DNA from: Pelargonium nanum | Taxonomy: Eukaryota; Streptophyta; Magnoliopsida; Geraniales; Geraniaceae | Assembly: GCA_036897485.1 (NCBI GenBank) | Contig: JAYMTF010000027.1 | Location: forward strand, 1-64,000 | DNA length: 64,000 bases | Reading direction: 5' to 3' | Shown here: positions 22,096-34,967 of the stretch, one piece after another | Position numbering within the stretch: the first letter of the stretch is position 1 | Layout of the letters: every line of letters starts with the position of its first letter | Made by a program: the position numbers and the translations under genes | The notes under the pieces: generated by a model | What the model saw: the letters and a program-made list of their open reading frames with translations, nothing else | What the model was told of the DNA's origin: nothing | Database searches by the model: none

Positions 22096-24296
22096 CTAGT
22101 CCTGACCATTTCCGAAGCTGCCGTGGTTGTCATGTTGCCATCCAAAGCCTTGGCCGTCATGACCCATATCCCCAGAATAGAACTGGCCTCGTTGAGCTTG
22201 GGTTGGAGGGGGATGCGGGTGTTGCAAGGGCTGTGGTGTCATATTCCCCTTTCCATCCCGGGGGTCCACAGCATCCATTCCCTTGTTTGCCAAAGATGGA
22301 GGAGGATTCAGAGGCATACCTCCTGAGTTCCGTCCATAGTCACCTTGATAAAACCCTACTTTTCCCTGAGAATCTGGGGTTGCAAAACCGTCTGGGGTTC
22401 CTAGACCTCCAGGTGGAGGTTCAAAGGGCATGCCACCAGCTGGTCCTGTGTTCCATGGCTGAGGATAATTCACAGCTGTTGCAGGATTATTATGCGGGAC
22501 GCCCAACAATGACCCTTGTTCCAATCCCATTTCGGGTGCTGAATCCCGCCTTGTCATCTCATAAGGAGCGCCATAGTAAGGTTGAGCACTACCATCATTT
22601 GGGAAAGGAGGAAAACCAAACGGTGTAGGGACAGGGACAGCAAAATTTGGCTGCTGGAGGGAATGCATGGGTGGGTATTCGGGAAATGGATTATCAGGCA
22701 AAACTCCTTGCTGTTTATCAGGAAACTGGCCGGTTTCTTGTTGTGAACCACCTTGTGCATCAAAGCTCTGTTGTTGGAACCGATTCTGGCCACCTTGGAG
22801 ATCTGATGGGTGACTACCAAACATTTGGTGTGGCATGGGCTGTGTAATTGGTCTTGGTGTTTGTTGCTCAATGTGCTGCTGATGACGGGTTTTATCTTCA
22901 CGATCATAAAGCTGAGAATTTGAACCAGGAGAAAGGACTGGCCTTGGTGGAGCTCGGGCAGTGGAATCAGAAGCTGCAGGTTGCCTAATACTCTGAGCCT
23001 CTGATTCATATCCATTTTCTTTCTCTGCATTGGGCTGAAGAAGATCGGCGTGGCTCTCATGAATATGAGATTCAAATTCAGATCTTTTTAGGAAAGATTT
23101 AAGGCAGTGAGGAGCAGCACAAATGAAGATACCCTCCATGATTTTAATTGTCTGAATCTTCTGGATCCGTTCATCACACCTGCATAACATGAAACAAAAT
23201 GAAAATAAAAACTGCATCTGATGAATTATAGCAGAAGAAAGAGACGATCAATTACTTTAATCAGAGATTATACATCCCGAACTAGTATGTGAACAAATGA
23301 GGAAAATAAGATTACGTAAACTATCAAAGGTTAATGTAGCATTTAATGCAAAAAATGGGGGATTGGATTAGGAAGAAAAACAACTAAGGTAGTGCACTCG
23401 GATTAATTTTTTTGAAATAAGAATGAGGATAAAAATGAAATTCCCATTTCAAAGCTATTTTTTTGACGAAAAAGTCCTAATCAAAATATGAAGAAGGAGA
23501 ATCACATTCTCATACCCATTCCCATTCCCATTCCCATTCCCATTCCCGAACGAAAATTCTAATCCAAACGATACCTAACATCTTAGTATATCTCGTAATG
23601 TGATAATACAAGCCAAAAAAGCTTTAGTGGTAAGGAAATATGGAGATTGCATTCTACATGAAGCATATTAATTCTTACAGGTAGCAGCTTGAATCGCTCC
23701 TAGCACAATCGAGACAGAAGGCGTGTTCACAAGGGCTCTGCAAGAGCAGCAATTTATAACATTACGAAGAACTCGTTGAACTCTTAAGGCAACAATATGT
23801 TTAGCGACTCAGCAGAAAACAGAATAAACCACACAAAGCAAAGTGATATAAGCATGGACTTTAACAGAGTGGTAGATATAAACCAAGGACTTAGATGCCA
23901 GTTTTTTTTTTCTTGTCTCATCCAAAATTACTTCATGGTCAAACCAAGCCATAACAGGAATATCGACAACAAAAGAAATTCCAGATAGCATTAAGACACA
24001 AGATTGACATGCAGCAATTGTCATGTTAAAGAGGGTACCAGTCGTCCATAAATAGCAATTGGAAAGTCACAGCGAACGCAAAAATGGACTCGTTCTCCAA
24101 GTTGACGGCGGGACCTGCGACCAACACTCTTGACCAGGGAAGTAGCAGTTGCTCCACCAATGCCATTAGCCACAGGAAGATCAGCAAGGACAAGGTGGTC
24201 AGGACATGCAACCGTCACAGTCTCCGCCAGCGAGGACTTTGCCCCACCACCGCCACCTTCTGAGGATGGCCCCTTGATAAGCCGAATCTGAAGCAT
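22096..24296 (-). CDS. HAKAI: HAKAI-like RING-type E3 ubiquitin ligase (466 aa)
   Basis: Plant HAKAI homologue; in animals and Arabidopsis HAKAI is a partner of the m6A RNA methylation writer complex. Exons on the minus strand are 24296-24039, 23737-23679 and 23179-22096, all in agreeing phase. The N-terminus MLQIRLIKG leads into the conserved block VTVACPDHLVLADLPVA and SVGRRSRRQLGERVHFC. The RING finger is assembled across three exons: HFCVRCDFPIAIYGRL, SPCEHAFCLDCARSDSSC, YLCDERIQ. A C2H2-type finger follows (GIFICAAPHCLKSF ... HIHESH). The remaining 300 residues are Pro/Gln/Gly-rich and disordered. The ATG at 24296 is the first after a likely 5'-UTR intron whose donor ATCCG|GTCAG is at about 25156. 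From memory the Arabidopsis gene At5g01160 is adjacent to DUF674 genes, which are also in this window. Confidence 0.93.
23388..23575. mobile_element. Tourist-like MITE, complete, in HAKAI intron 2
   Basis: About 188 bp with terminal inverted repeats GGTAGTGCACTCGGATTA and (reverse complement of the right end) GGTATCGTTTGGATTAG, flanked on both sides by the trinucleotide TAA. This TSD type fits PIF/Harbinger-derived Tourist MITEs. An internal run of the hexamer cccatt (six or so copies, about 23517-23546) makes it slightly longer than its relatives. It lies in the intron between exons 23737-23679 and 23179-22096. Confidence 0.7.
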
Positions 24297-26414
24297 CTCT
24301 CTCACCCTTCTGATTCCTAGGTATCAATAGTATACACTCTTGTACCCAATGGACAATACGAGCTCGGCTCCACTTCTCCACGCTCAAATATACAATGACA
24401 TTAGTTCATTGCACCTCCTGCAGAAGAATGTAAAGACTCCTAAGAATACAAAGCAAAACATAAACAAAAGTCACACCTTTCACAACTTAAAACACGTACT
24501 AAAGCTGGTTTCTGCTAAATATTAAACAACTTTTACATTTTACTTTCATTACTCCCTCTCAAGTGCAAGTCTCACGTCTCTATTTTGTCATGGACTCCAC
24601 ACGTGCACAATCAAGGGCCTTCCAAATCAACACCATCCCACACGTGTAGGCGTTTTGCTTCAACATGATGGCCGAAGACCACAGGGAGAGGTTACACAAT
24701 TGGGCCAATGCCAGGATCAAAACCAACTCTGAAACTATGCTAAATTTTAAATAGCTTATAAATGATATTTTCATCAGTTTCGCTTATACAAACTCAATCA
24801 CTTTTGAAATCAATTTTACAGCTTGCAATGCTCCAAACTTGGTAAATGAAGCATATCAACCAACAGATGCAACAAACTAGGTATTGTTTCAGTGATTCCC
24901 AAACAGAAACAAGTGGTTCAAAGGTGAAATTTTTATGCAAACTGAGAGAACCCAGAAACTGAAAGTTTCTACCCATTAACAGTTTACACAAGAATATTCA
25001 GATTTGGTGCTCATAAGTGTCTGCTACACAGAATCTCACGGCTCTTATTAAACTAAATCCGTTTCTAAACAAACCCTAAATATCCAATACAATAAAAATT
25101 GTACCTTTAATATTCGAAAAAGCTAAAATCATGAAGTTTCGAAGCAGAGACTGACCGGATCGATTCTGGGGAGTCCCGGCGGCGGATTTTGTCGGCGACG
25201 CTGTTTCAATTCCTCACTCGTTTGTTGTTCTCTTTCTCCGACAAGTACTCGACCAATACCACAAAAAGGAAACAAAATATTCATTGGATTTTATATTATC
25301 TGAAACGACGACGCTTGGATCTTGCGTTAATTTTACTTCTTTGATCTTTAAGATGACCCCTATACTTTATTGAATTTGCGATTTACCCCCACATGAGAGT
25401 AATACTTGGCCTGACACGTGACAAGCTCAGTCTTATGAGAAATTTTTTTTATGAGAATTTCATCATTATTTTTTTGACTGAATGAGAATTTAATTTATTG
25501 AATTCAATTCCTTTTCATTTTCCAAATAAATTTCTGAAAATAATTATTTTCTTTTTTTTTCCAACATCTTCACCATTTTTTATAATCAAGATAGTCTTTT
25601 GATCTCAAGTCGTTGTTTCTTAAGTTTATTGACATTGTTTGAAAGTTATATATACATCGACGTGTAAAACATAAGATAGAGCGATTCACATGCATTTACA
25701 AATACGTAAAGTTTTTTTTGAGAAAATGTATATTAAGATAAAACGAGCCCACCAAAAGATGTTATCTTAATAAATATCAATCAATAAATAACCAATTAAG
25801 TGTATCAATGAATTTGAAGATTGGTGATATTCGGATTTCAAGTTAAGTTTTAGTTGGAAAGACCTAACCCAAATCCGACTTTATTATAGATTATAGATCA
25901 CGCAATTTGAACTAGGCAAAAAATATAAATCAAGTTTTAGGTAATTGCAGATTTGAATTCAAATTGCTAGCTCTATTTGAATATGCTCCATTGGATTTAA
26001 AAAAATCTTAATCCATCAACTGAATCTGTGTCTCAATCATGCAACTCTAAATTGGACATTTTACATACTCCAGAAATCAAATAAGTTGGCTATAGAAAAT
26101 TACACATATCAAGAATCAAGACAAAAGAAACCAAATATGATATAAGAAACTAATTCTTGTAATTATTTTCCTTTGTTCTAGCAAGTCAAAAGTTTATATG
26201 GTTTAGGTGGGTCAAGGGCTTAACTTGCCCCAAAAATGGCTCCACTCCTGGCATTGCAGGACTAATGTTGTTCTATCAGTCAAAAACAATGAGAAATGAC
26301 TAATGAGGACTTGTTATTTCCTAAGAAAATGAAAACTCCAAATGGCCCATAGCTTGAGACAATCCTCAAGCAACAATATTCCATGTGCTCTATGAATTCA
26401 CTATTTCCTTTTAA
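24297..26414. other. HAKAI leader and promoter, then 3' flank of the uncoupling-protein gene
   Basis: Bases 24297-25156 are mainly the HAKAI 5'-UTR intron. The non-coding first exon lies at about 25157-25260 and contains ggcggcggattttgtcggcg. From 25260 to 26414 no gene is seen. Bases 25815-25990 have words such as 'cggatttcaagttaagtttt' and 'cagatttgaattcaaattgc' that suggest an old dispersed repeat. Confidence 0.45.
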
Positions 26415-29400
26415 TCAAGATGATTCTATTTTCTTGACAACCTTCTTCGCCTGCAACGGGAAAGAGAAGACGCGATGTCAATGCAATTTCAATGCCATAC
26501 CCATTAAGGCGAAAGCTAGATAATATAGACCTGGCAATTCGAGCCACGGGGCTGGGCCAAAATACTCACATTCGTATTTTGCAACTTTTTATCGGCCATA
26601 GTATTTTCCATTAGGTGGTGGGGAGACACGTTAGAACTGGTCGATAAAAACATGTGTGCGTTTTGTCCCGTGACCCACATTGCCAAGTATACTAGATAAT
26701 AAAGGAAGTACGGGAATGGACAAGTGTATAGTTTGAGACTCGTACCTGCTCGAGAGTTAAAAACATGATCACATTCCAGGATCCTAAGCGTCCAAAATTT
26801 GGAATGAAACCCTTGTAAAATGCCAAAATTCCCTGCAAAATATTGAATGCTCTAAGTTGGTGTGATGCTCTACAGTTAATGAGTGGTTCTTCTGTGTCCT
26901 AGTTGGATTTGGAACCCTTTACCAAAATCGAATTGATAGTGAATGTAAAGAGAGAACAAAATGCCACAAAAGTAAAGTTTTGATCTTAGAGTCGGTATTC
27001 ACTATTTAGTATACTATGCGAACCCTCGCTTTCTCCTTTTACCTGACCTAACCTAACCTAAATTAGAGAAATGATAGTAGTATTGAACAAGTCATGGTGC
27101 ATGCTAGTATGGAACAAGTCAAAAGAAAAGGAGAAAAAGAAGCTTTAAATGGTTTCGAGAAGCTTTCCTTAGTTGTCTTTGTAGATTAGATTGACTGAAA
27201 AACCCATGGTTGATTCGACCAATATGCAGGTATACAATAGGCAATTAAGATTCTAGAGGAAAATGATATCGACAAGTATCCAAAAAGTGATAATCAGAGT
27301 AACAAAAGACAAAACATACATCATTCTTCAATGTCTTGATGAAACAATCAAGTGTGCTTTTGTAAGCAGAATCTCCCATCATTCTTGACTTCACCTGCAG
27401 AAGACAAAGTGTCCATGTAATTGACAAAAAAGAACCAGTAAAGAAAATAAAATGAAATAACGTTGACATCAATATGTAAAAGTAGAAAGTAATTAGCTAC
27501 TGCTTCAGTTGACAGAAGTACAAGAGAACTAATCATATACTTTAAAGAAGCAATATTGGATTTCATACTCATAAATTGGTCCTAATAATCATTTGCTGAA
27601 TCCATATCTAGTTTATAACTGTCATAAAAGAGTCACTAGACACCAAGTAACTGTGTCTAGCAAGAGTATTTAAATTGCTCAGCTTACACAGTTGCATAAC
27701 ATTGATAGCAAACTAATAACATAATGAGATGAAAGAGCTCAAATGTAGATAGAGTACCACATCAACCGGAGAACCGATACAGACAGCAAAGAAACCTGCC
27801 CCCAGGCCAGCAATAAGATGAGTGACAACATTATCCGTGAACCCAGGAATTTTCAGAATCGTCTGCAGTGAACAATATATATATTAAAAAAAAGATACCT
27901 CATAAGACAATACACAAGTAGAACTATTGGTTTTGGTACGTGGAGTTAACCTGCTTCACTTGATCATAACTGGCTAATTCAGCAGCATTTATAATAGCAT
28001 TTCGTGCTATATTGGGTCCAAGCCCAGTCCAGAGCTTCGCAAATCCTTCCTGAGAATTGGATAACAAGAATCAGAGGTAACATTATCAATAGAACAGAGA
28101 TTATTCATAATCTCTCCAATCACAACACACCGACCCAGGTTAGCTATATACCTGTTTCACAATTGTGGAATAAGCATTCAGGGCTCCAGAATAGCGCCTT
28201 GGTACCCCTGGTGCTAATTTTCCTTCTGCTTGAAGTCTCACTTTCACAAGATCAGTAGGATTTGCCACTGTAATTGCGATAGCACCTGTTTAACAAGGCA
28301 AGCGCCGATTTAGTAAATCAAGCGTTAAGATAGGTAAATAACTAATAGTAGCACCTAGTTTGACAAACAAAGGATAAGTACGAAGCACAACACTTCATTG
28401 GTCTTAAGAGACAAAATATACAAAAGCCTCCACTACAACACTTACCAGTAGTAAATGCTGCCATAATTTTCTTCGTTAAAGGAACATCCCCTACAAAGTT
28501 TTCACCCACATATAAGTTCTTAACCTGTCAGGCAATGAATTCAGTTGTTAGAAACCAAACAGAAGATGTACTAAAATTCAATCAGCTTGCATTAGAAAAG
28601 ATTCAAAACTCACAGGCTCATACAACCCGATCCTTAATCCTCCATACAAACATTGACGATGCAACCCTGGTACAATTCCTTTCCAGAGAGCTGATAAACC
28701 TTCTTCCCTAGCAATAGTACCGACTGTGCCCAACAGACCTCTGTACTTCGGTAATGCCCCTCCATCAGCCACAACATTCTTCTGCAGCTGAAGCCTGACT
28801 TTCGCAGTATCTAATGGAATAGTGCAAACCTGCAGCAGATTCAAGTACAGTACGATTAGTAGAAATATAGAACACACAATTAAAAATTTGCAGGGAAACT
28901 CAACACATGCAAGACTCCTATGGCCTTGGAAGACTCAAGCTAATTTCCAAAGTCACCAACCAACCTGGACCCCAATGTCCAATAAATATAAGAAAAACCT
29001 CAACATATTTTTTTCCTGGCCTCTGATTGCACCATAATAGTCTCCTAAAATTTATAAAGCGCACAGCTCTATAGAGGTACGGACTCGAACCAGCACAATT
29101 GATATAGTCACTGACCATGGCAACAAGATGACACAACACAATCGTATCTCTACCGCATATACCATTTGCTAAACAGCAGCAATGTGTATGTAAGAAATCA
29201 TTAGCCATTTTTCCGTACTGTGGATTACTGGATTCAAAGTTATTTAGTTTACAAGTGATAACTATAGCCATAAGGTCATAATCCACATTTTGCAGCTTGA
29301 GTCCTATTTTGTCGACAACAGTGATTCAGATCACCAATTTCAGTTCTCAAATATATCACTCCAATATCAGACAATTCAGATTCCAAGATCACATCAAAAC

Positions 29401-29837
29401 AACAAAGCAGAGCAATTAGAAGAACAATAAACACGCTCAATCAAGTCAATCACACAAATAACCAGAAAATTGATTCTAAACAGGAACTTTCAATTTCACC
29501 GAAATTTCACCAATTGTATCTTAAACTACATTTCTCAGCTCGATCGACCAGAAATCCAACCAAGCAACTCAAAAATCAAAACACTCAAGCAACGAAATGC
29601 AGAAACAGATAAACGGATCAGTACAGAGCAGATCAAAATTCCAAAATGATAACCGAAAATCAGGAGAAACAAACAAAAACAAAACGAGAACGACATGCAA
29701 GAGAAAGCGAAAGCTCCAAAAACAAAACGATCAAATGCGAAAAAACAAAACACCTCAGCGAAGCAAGCGGCGAAGGCGCTGCTGGCGAAGATTCCTGGAA
29801 AGGAGATGTCGGATTTGGACTTCTGATCGGCCACCAT
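26415..29837 (-). CDS. UCP1: Mitochondrial uncoupling protein / dicarboxylate-type carrier (304 aa)
   Basis: Inner mitochondrial membrane carrier of the plant UCP1/PUMP1 class; reported activities are fatty-acid-stimulated proton leak and exchange of amino acids or dicarboxylates. Nine exons on the minus strand: 29837-29754, 28829-28614, 28524-28446, 28285-28152, 28049-27951, 27862-27758, 27394-27320, 26832-26746, 26450-26415. Phases agree and the total is 304 residues against 306 in Arabidopsis. All three carrier signatures are present: [20 protein letters not shown] and PVDVVKSRMM. Other family features are the start [13 protein letters not shown], the run [20 protein letters not shown] and the end [14 protein letters not shown]. 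Intron 1 (28830-29753) is the longest and carries a decayed repeat near 29040-29110. Intron 8 holds a second dispersed repeat. The nine-exon layout is the one known in plants. Confidence 0.95.
26540..26700. repeat. Dispersed repeat in intron 8 of the uncoupling-protein gene
   Basis: The words ccaaaatactcacattcgta, gagacacgttag and gataaaaacatgtgtgcgtt match, with substitutions, bases about 685-790 near DET2. Family unknown. Confidence 0.45.
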
Positions 29838-30239
29838 CTCTCGCAGCGGCGGAGCAAGAACTCAGTGACCGAGTTCACGAGTTGAGAGCGAAATGTGACT
29901 GAGTCGTGACTCGGCGAGAGCGAATTGGTTGATAGAGACGACGAGAATCTCGGGAAAAAGGAACAGAGCAGCTTTCTCAATGAACCGAGACTGATTCTCT
30001 ACATGCGCCCTATTGTAAGCTTGATTGCAACTGTAGATCAACGGTCAGGATTTGATGTTACTGTAACTGATGGTAATATTAGTGTGAGTCAACTGGTTAA
30101 GTACAGTTAGTTGAATCATTTATTTAGATAACTAAATCTAAAAACTAATAATTAGAACCTTCTTAAATTAAAATCATTATTCAAGACAGATAGAGCCAAT
30201 CGATTTAAGCGTTTTGAATTCCTTTCGAAGTCTCGGGTT
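29838..30239 (-). promoter_or_regulatory. Leader and promoter of the uncoupling-protein gene
   Basis: The 5' flank of the gene on the minus strand. Bases 29838-29960 are GC-richer than the rest and probably hold the leader. No clear TATA box was seen. Bases 30040-30110 are plain AT-rich DNA. Confidence 0.35.
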
Positions 30240-30420
30240 TTTGCTGACGGTATGTGGTGAGTTAAAAGGTGAAGTCTCAAGATTCGGTCCTACCTGAATG
30301 GTTCCTGCTGACGGTATGAGATGAGTTATTTGGGTTAAAAAATAAGGTCTCGGGTTCGGATTGAGCCTAATTGTTGACGGTATGAAATGAGTTATTTGGG
30401 TTAAAAAGGGAGAGCTACTC
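30240..30420. repeat. Short tandem repeat (about 65 bp x 3)
   Basis: Three units start at about 30242, 30306 and 30373 with gctgacggtatg and continue gagatgagttatttgggtta, aaaa, ggtctcgggttcgg. A single related piece in reverse orientation at 60395-60475 (accgtcagcaagaaggctcg, acctgagacctc) suggests the unit derives from a dispersed repeat. Confidence 0.7.
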
Positions 30421-30469
30421 ATATTTTTATTTTTTATTTTTTATTTTTATAGAAACCATCAGTAACATA

Positions 30470-31300
30470 ACTTCATATATTGGTTCACATGGATTTCTTG
30501 GGAAAACAGTTTCTGAGCAAGCAAACACCAACAAATCCATGTAACAGCATGGACACCCAATGGAGCCTTAAACTTCATACACCAGTTCACATGAATTTTC
30601 TTGGGAAAACAGATTCTGGGAAAACAAACACAAATACATCCATGCAAATTACGCAGTAGCTTGAACATCCAATGGAACCTTTACTTTATATACCAGTTCA
30701 CATTAATTTTCTTGGGAAAACAGATTCTGGGAAAACAAGCACAAACACATCCATGCAATAGCTTGAGCATGCAATGGAACGTTTACTTCGTAATCAGTTC
30801 ACATGAATTTTCTCGGGAAAACAGATTCTGAGAAAACAAATCCATGCAACAGCTGAAACACCCAATCGAACCTATATTTCAGTCACATGAATTTTCTTGG
30901 GAAAACAAATTCTGAGCAAACAAACAAATCCATGCAACATAGCTTAAACACCCTATGAAGCCTTTACTCCATATATGATCAGTTCACATGAATTTTCTAG
31001 GGATAACAGATTCCGAGCAAACAAACACCAATAAATTCATGTAACACATACCAGTTCACATGAATTTTCTTGGGAAAACGGATTGTGATTAAACAAATAC
31101 ATGTTTGCTTCACATAGAAACAAACACAAAGAAACCTACACAACACCTTAAACACCCAATGGAACCTTTGCTTCACATATCAGTTTACATGTATTTTCCT
31201 GGGAAAACAGATTCTGCGGAAGCAAACACAAACAAATCCATGTAACACAGCTTAAACACCCAATGGAACCTTTGATTGCTTTGTATATCAATTCACAAGA
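30470..31300. repeat. Minisatellite of about 100-bp units, eight copies
   Basis: The core cagttcacatgaattttctt followed by gggaaaacagattctg recurs with its centre near 30492, 30597, 30705, 30805, 30888, 30987, 31059 and 31191. Each unit continues with caaacacaaacaaatccatg and cttaaacacccaatggaacc. Unit length varies from about 72 to 132 by internal deletion or insertion. It fills the space between the uncoupling-protein promoter and the 3' end of the ceramidase gene. Confidence 0.9.
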
Positions 31301-31405
31301 ATTCATCGTATAACTACTTGACTATATCTTGAAGAATCGAACACAAAAATGGCGATAACTTTAACTACGAGTATGCTAATTATGCATAGATTCGCAACGA
31401 GTTCT

Positions 31406-34400
31406 CTATAGCACTACAAAGGCATTGGATGCACCTGTGAAAAGGCTGATAGAGCCCAAAAGGTCTTTCGAGGCACCGAAATGTCTTATCCTATACACAC
31501 CTGGAAGCGCCATTTGTGGGATTCTCCATTCTATTGTAGCGTAGCTTTGAGGACTTAGTTTCGTCGGCCTTGACCACTTGAACCTTAGGCAAAAGTCATC
31601 GTCATCATAGGCCGGAACCCACGTTTTCGGGTTCTGAAGCTTCTCAACTAGAGCAAATGTGCCTTCAGTCATCAGGTCGTTCCTGGGACAAGCAGACCTG
31701 AATGTGGCACTCACCATGTCGCCTCTCTTGAAGGTGGAGTTTAGAGGGACGTTGGTTTTGACATCTCCAAACGCTGCGCCCACTGGTGTGGCGTCGAGTA
31801 CAACTGGTGTTAACAAGCCGACTTGTTTGCTGAGGAGATCTGGAGGCTGTGGACCTGCTTGGACGGTCTGGCCACTGACGAGAGCTGTAGCGAGTTTCTT
31901 GAACTCTTGAATGTAGGCACTGAGTGTGTGTGGACCGTAAAGAGTGGAAGCTCCCTGAGAATCAAAATGCCGCACACGAATCAGATGAATCATGGATTTT
32001 TAACTTAACTAGTTAACGAGTTCTGGTTAATCGGATAATGTGAAACAGACCTCGTATCTCTGGATCTGATACTCTTCAATGGTGGTAACATACTGTGAAT
32101 ACGTATTTGTCAGTCCTGCAATGACAATATGGACATTGTTGCCAAATTCCTTTTTACCCGCAGTAGTGAGCACTGTCCTAACAGCATCACGAAGGCGCCT
32201 GCCAGCCATAGTCGTGAATTCTGCAAGGAACGATGGAATTAGAACTACAGCATAACAAGAGAAGCACACGTCGCTATCGACACAAGATCATGTTAGTGTT
32301 TAAGATACTAGAAAGGAGCACAAGGGTTTCATTTACCTCCAGGTACGCAGAGAATGACAAATTGACCTATCCGCAAGATTTGAATTGGAAGTACTGAGGG
32401 CTGCATGGATTAATAAGAAGATTTTTTATAAGAACCGCCAGCAAGATGTAACGTAAACACACCAAGCAATTCCTAGTAGTAACCAAAATGCTTCACATCG
32501 ATTGTTTAAACAATAATGGGTGATTATAATAGAAGAACAAGCGCATCTGTTTGCTTCTGTTAGTTTAGCTACAATGTCAATGTTTTGAAAGGCTATCCCA
32601 AATGAAGCACCAGAACCGCATAATCCTTATATAGAAGTTAAGCTTTGTGATGAGATTCTTTACAAAAGGGCATATATTGAATCATATAGAAAACTTACCG
32701 CCCAATCATATGGTTGTTTCATTTCACCGGTATCAAGTAGAATAGGCTTCGGACGCTGACAATCTACCTGTTCCTTGCCTGGTGTTTTCAGAAAGTCCCT
32801 CACCAACCTCCAGAAAGCATTACCCTGAAAGCAACCGAGAAAATTGAATATTTCATCGTCTAAGTACAAAACAATAGGTTACACATTCACGATAAACTCC
32901 AGACTTACTTCGTTATCTCCTTGCTTGAAGTCAAAAGCTCCAGGCCCGTCCGTGGTTCCTGCCGCAAAAGCAAAACCCATAGCAGCAGGACATGTTTTCA
33001 CCTCCTGGTTAGTCCCTCCCGCATTAGGAATCTCGACCTTGAGGTTCGAGAAATCCACATATGCATGTTGATACCCAATTTTCCCCTTCAGCTGCTCGGA
33101 AGCTTTGTTGAACAGCTCAGAGGCTTTTCTGAATTGTCGTTCTCCAATGACACGCGTACTCTCAAATTCATCAGGGTACCTGCAATACGATCAAGAATTA
33201 CAGCTTCAGCATTATGTTATACCGAAAGAAAGTTCAGTGGTTACTGAAAGAGCAGTTACCCTGGGCCACGGCCATAGCACAATTCATTTTTCCCATTGCA
33301 AGTGCTGTGATCGAAATCACAAGGTAGTCCAGTGTCTGTGCAAAATGCTCCAAGAACATTTGGACTGACATCGCCACAATTTGACTGACAGAATGCAGAC
33401 ACAAACTGAGTCTTCCCAGCCTGCCTGAGGGAACTCCTGACCCGACTCGCAACAATCGAAGACTTTGTTGCTAATGTTCCTTGTGAAGACTGGAAGGAGG
33501 CAGCGAGTTCCGTTAACTCATTAACCGTCAACTCATTATCTGTATAAAATATAGTAGTCAATACCAAGTAAAGCCATTTAGAATCACATTAGTGAGTACG
33601 ATCCTATTCACATAACTTTCTCAGGCAAGATAAGATTTGAACTAAACAAACCAACAACATCATGAAGTAGTTACTAGGATTCAACATTTAGTAAGTTCTT
33701 TACGTACTTTTAGAATATATATGTGTATATATACACACATATATTAACTTACTATTTTTGTGTTGATTAGGAATGATTTTCGAAACTCTTCTAGGGATTC
33801 TGATAATTTCGGAATTATTGGAGCTCGAAGTTTGGACACCTTCCAAAGAATCATGTCGGTCATACCAGTCCTCCATAAATCGGGCTGCAGCTCCTTTGTT
33901 GTCCCCACTTATCAACGAGTTTGTGCGACTCATAGAAGTTCCATGAGTTGGAAACCAATTGAAGCTACCGACAGGTCCTCGCTTATCATCTACAAACTTT
34001 AAGAGGGTCATTTCTTTATCGACATCATACTTATACTTCTCCCGTTCTGTGGAAGGATTGTTGAGATAAGCACTAGGACTACGATTAACACCAGCATCTA
34101 AGAGATCTCCTGCAATACCGTAATGAAGAATCTATCGTGCATTAGAATGGAATAAGCTTAGAACACCACCGAATGTACTTACATAGATGATTGTTATGAG
34201 CTGTCTACTTTACCTTTACTTACAGAAATTGTCCCTGGCCGAAGATTGTTATGAGCTTGTATGACGCATTGCTCAATGCCATCAACAAGGGCGTCAAATG
34301 ATTGGCGTACAAAGCCAAGAGATGTTACAATATACACAACATACTGGAGATATCCTCCGGGGCCGGCATGAGTGTGAATGCCACTAATTGCAACGTTCTG

Positions 34401-34967
34401 TGCTGTGTAAAGATTCCCATACCTAAACACCCGTAAAATTATAGCATAAAAACAATCTAGTGAGTTAACCCGGTAACCAGAATCACTCTCAAAATCTATA
34501 TCCTTTAACAAGCACACAACATGGAAATATATATCGACTACTAGCAAAAGCTCGTTTTATCATGGAAGTTATTATAGTATACTACTGAAAAATCGAAAGC
34601 CGGAGATATATAAAAATATGGAAAACATCACCTACCTTGCTTTTAATCTTTCAAGTACTTTTATAGTCACAATTTGCGAGGCCATGCAGGCATCGAGGTT
34701 CACAAATAGTACTCGATTCCCCTGAGGTTCGGCCGCAATGAATGCACGAGCTCGCAGCCTGAAGTGAACTCCCGATGCAGTCTGACCTGAATTTGCGTAC
34801 CCCATCATGTTGACATCCGCAGCAGGCCCCGTTATGTCGTAGCTTCCGAGACCAATCAAGTAATTCGAAGCTGATAAACTCCCAATGCTATTTTGTAACA
34901 AGAATAGCAAGCAGACCCAGAACCAAATCATTGTAGCTAGTCTAAGTGCAAGGCCAACCAAAACCAT
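31406..34967 (-). CDS. Neutral ceramidase (about 785 aa, 9 coding exons)
   Basis: Neutral/alkaline ceramidase (NCER family) that splits ceramide into sphingoid base and fatty acid; plant members act in the endomembrane system or outside the plasma membrane. Exons on the minus strand: 34967-34636, 34422-34214, 34109-33753, 33539-33260, 33179-32909, 32824-32699, 32400-32337, 32220-32051, 31954-31406; all phases agree. The start of the mature enzyme is ASNYLIGLGSYDITGPAADV, followed by VNMMGYANSGQTASG, IHTHAGPGGYLQYVVY and the active-site region GTSMSRTNSLISGDNKGAAA. The C-terminal domain begins near AFGDVKTNVPLN and ends TGASNAFVVL. The start is uncertain. ATG 34967 gives 785 residues, and ATG 34931 gives 773 and a cleaner signal peptide (MIWFWVCLLFLLQNSIGSLS). 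Length fits the roughly 780 of Arabidopsis NCERs. From memory At2g38010, close to CAC3 and DET2, is the syntenic copy. Confidence 0.93.

Noticed and set aside
29040-29110. tRNA-like ggttcgagtcc on the minus strand in UCP intron 1
   Set aside because: A T-arm-like word is present but no matching acceptor stem, D-arm or anticodon arm could be laid out; probably an old repeat remnant.
30470-31300. CRISPR-like array appearance of the 100-bp repeats
   Set aside because: The genome is a plant nuclear genome, units are long and tandem without unique spacers; this is a minisatellite.
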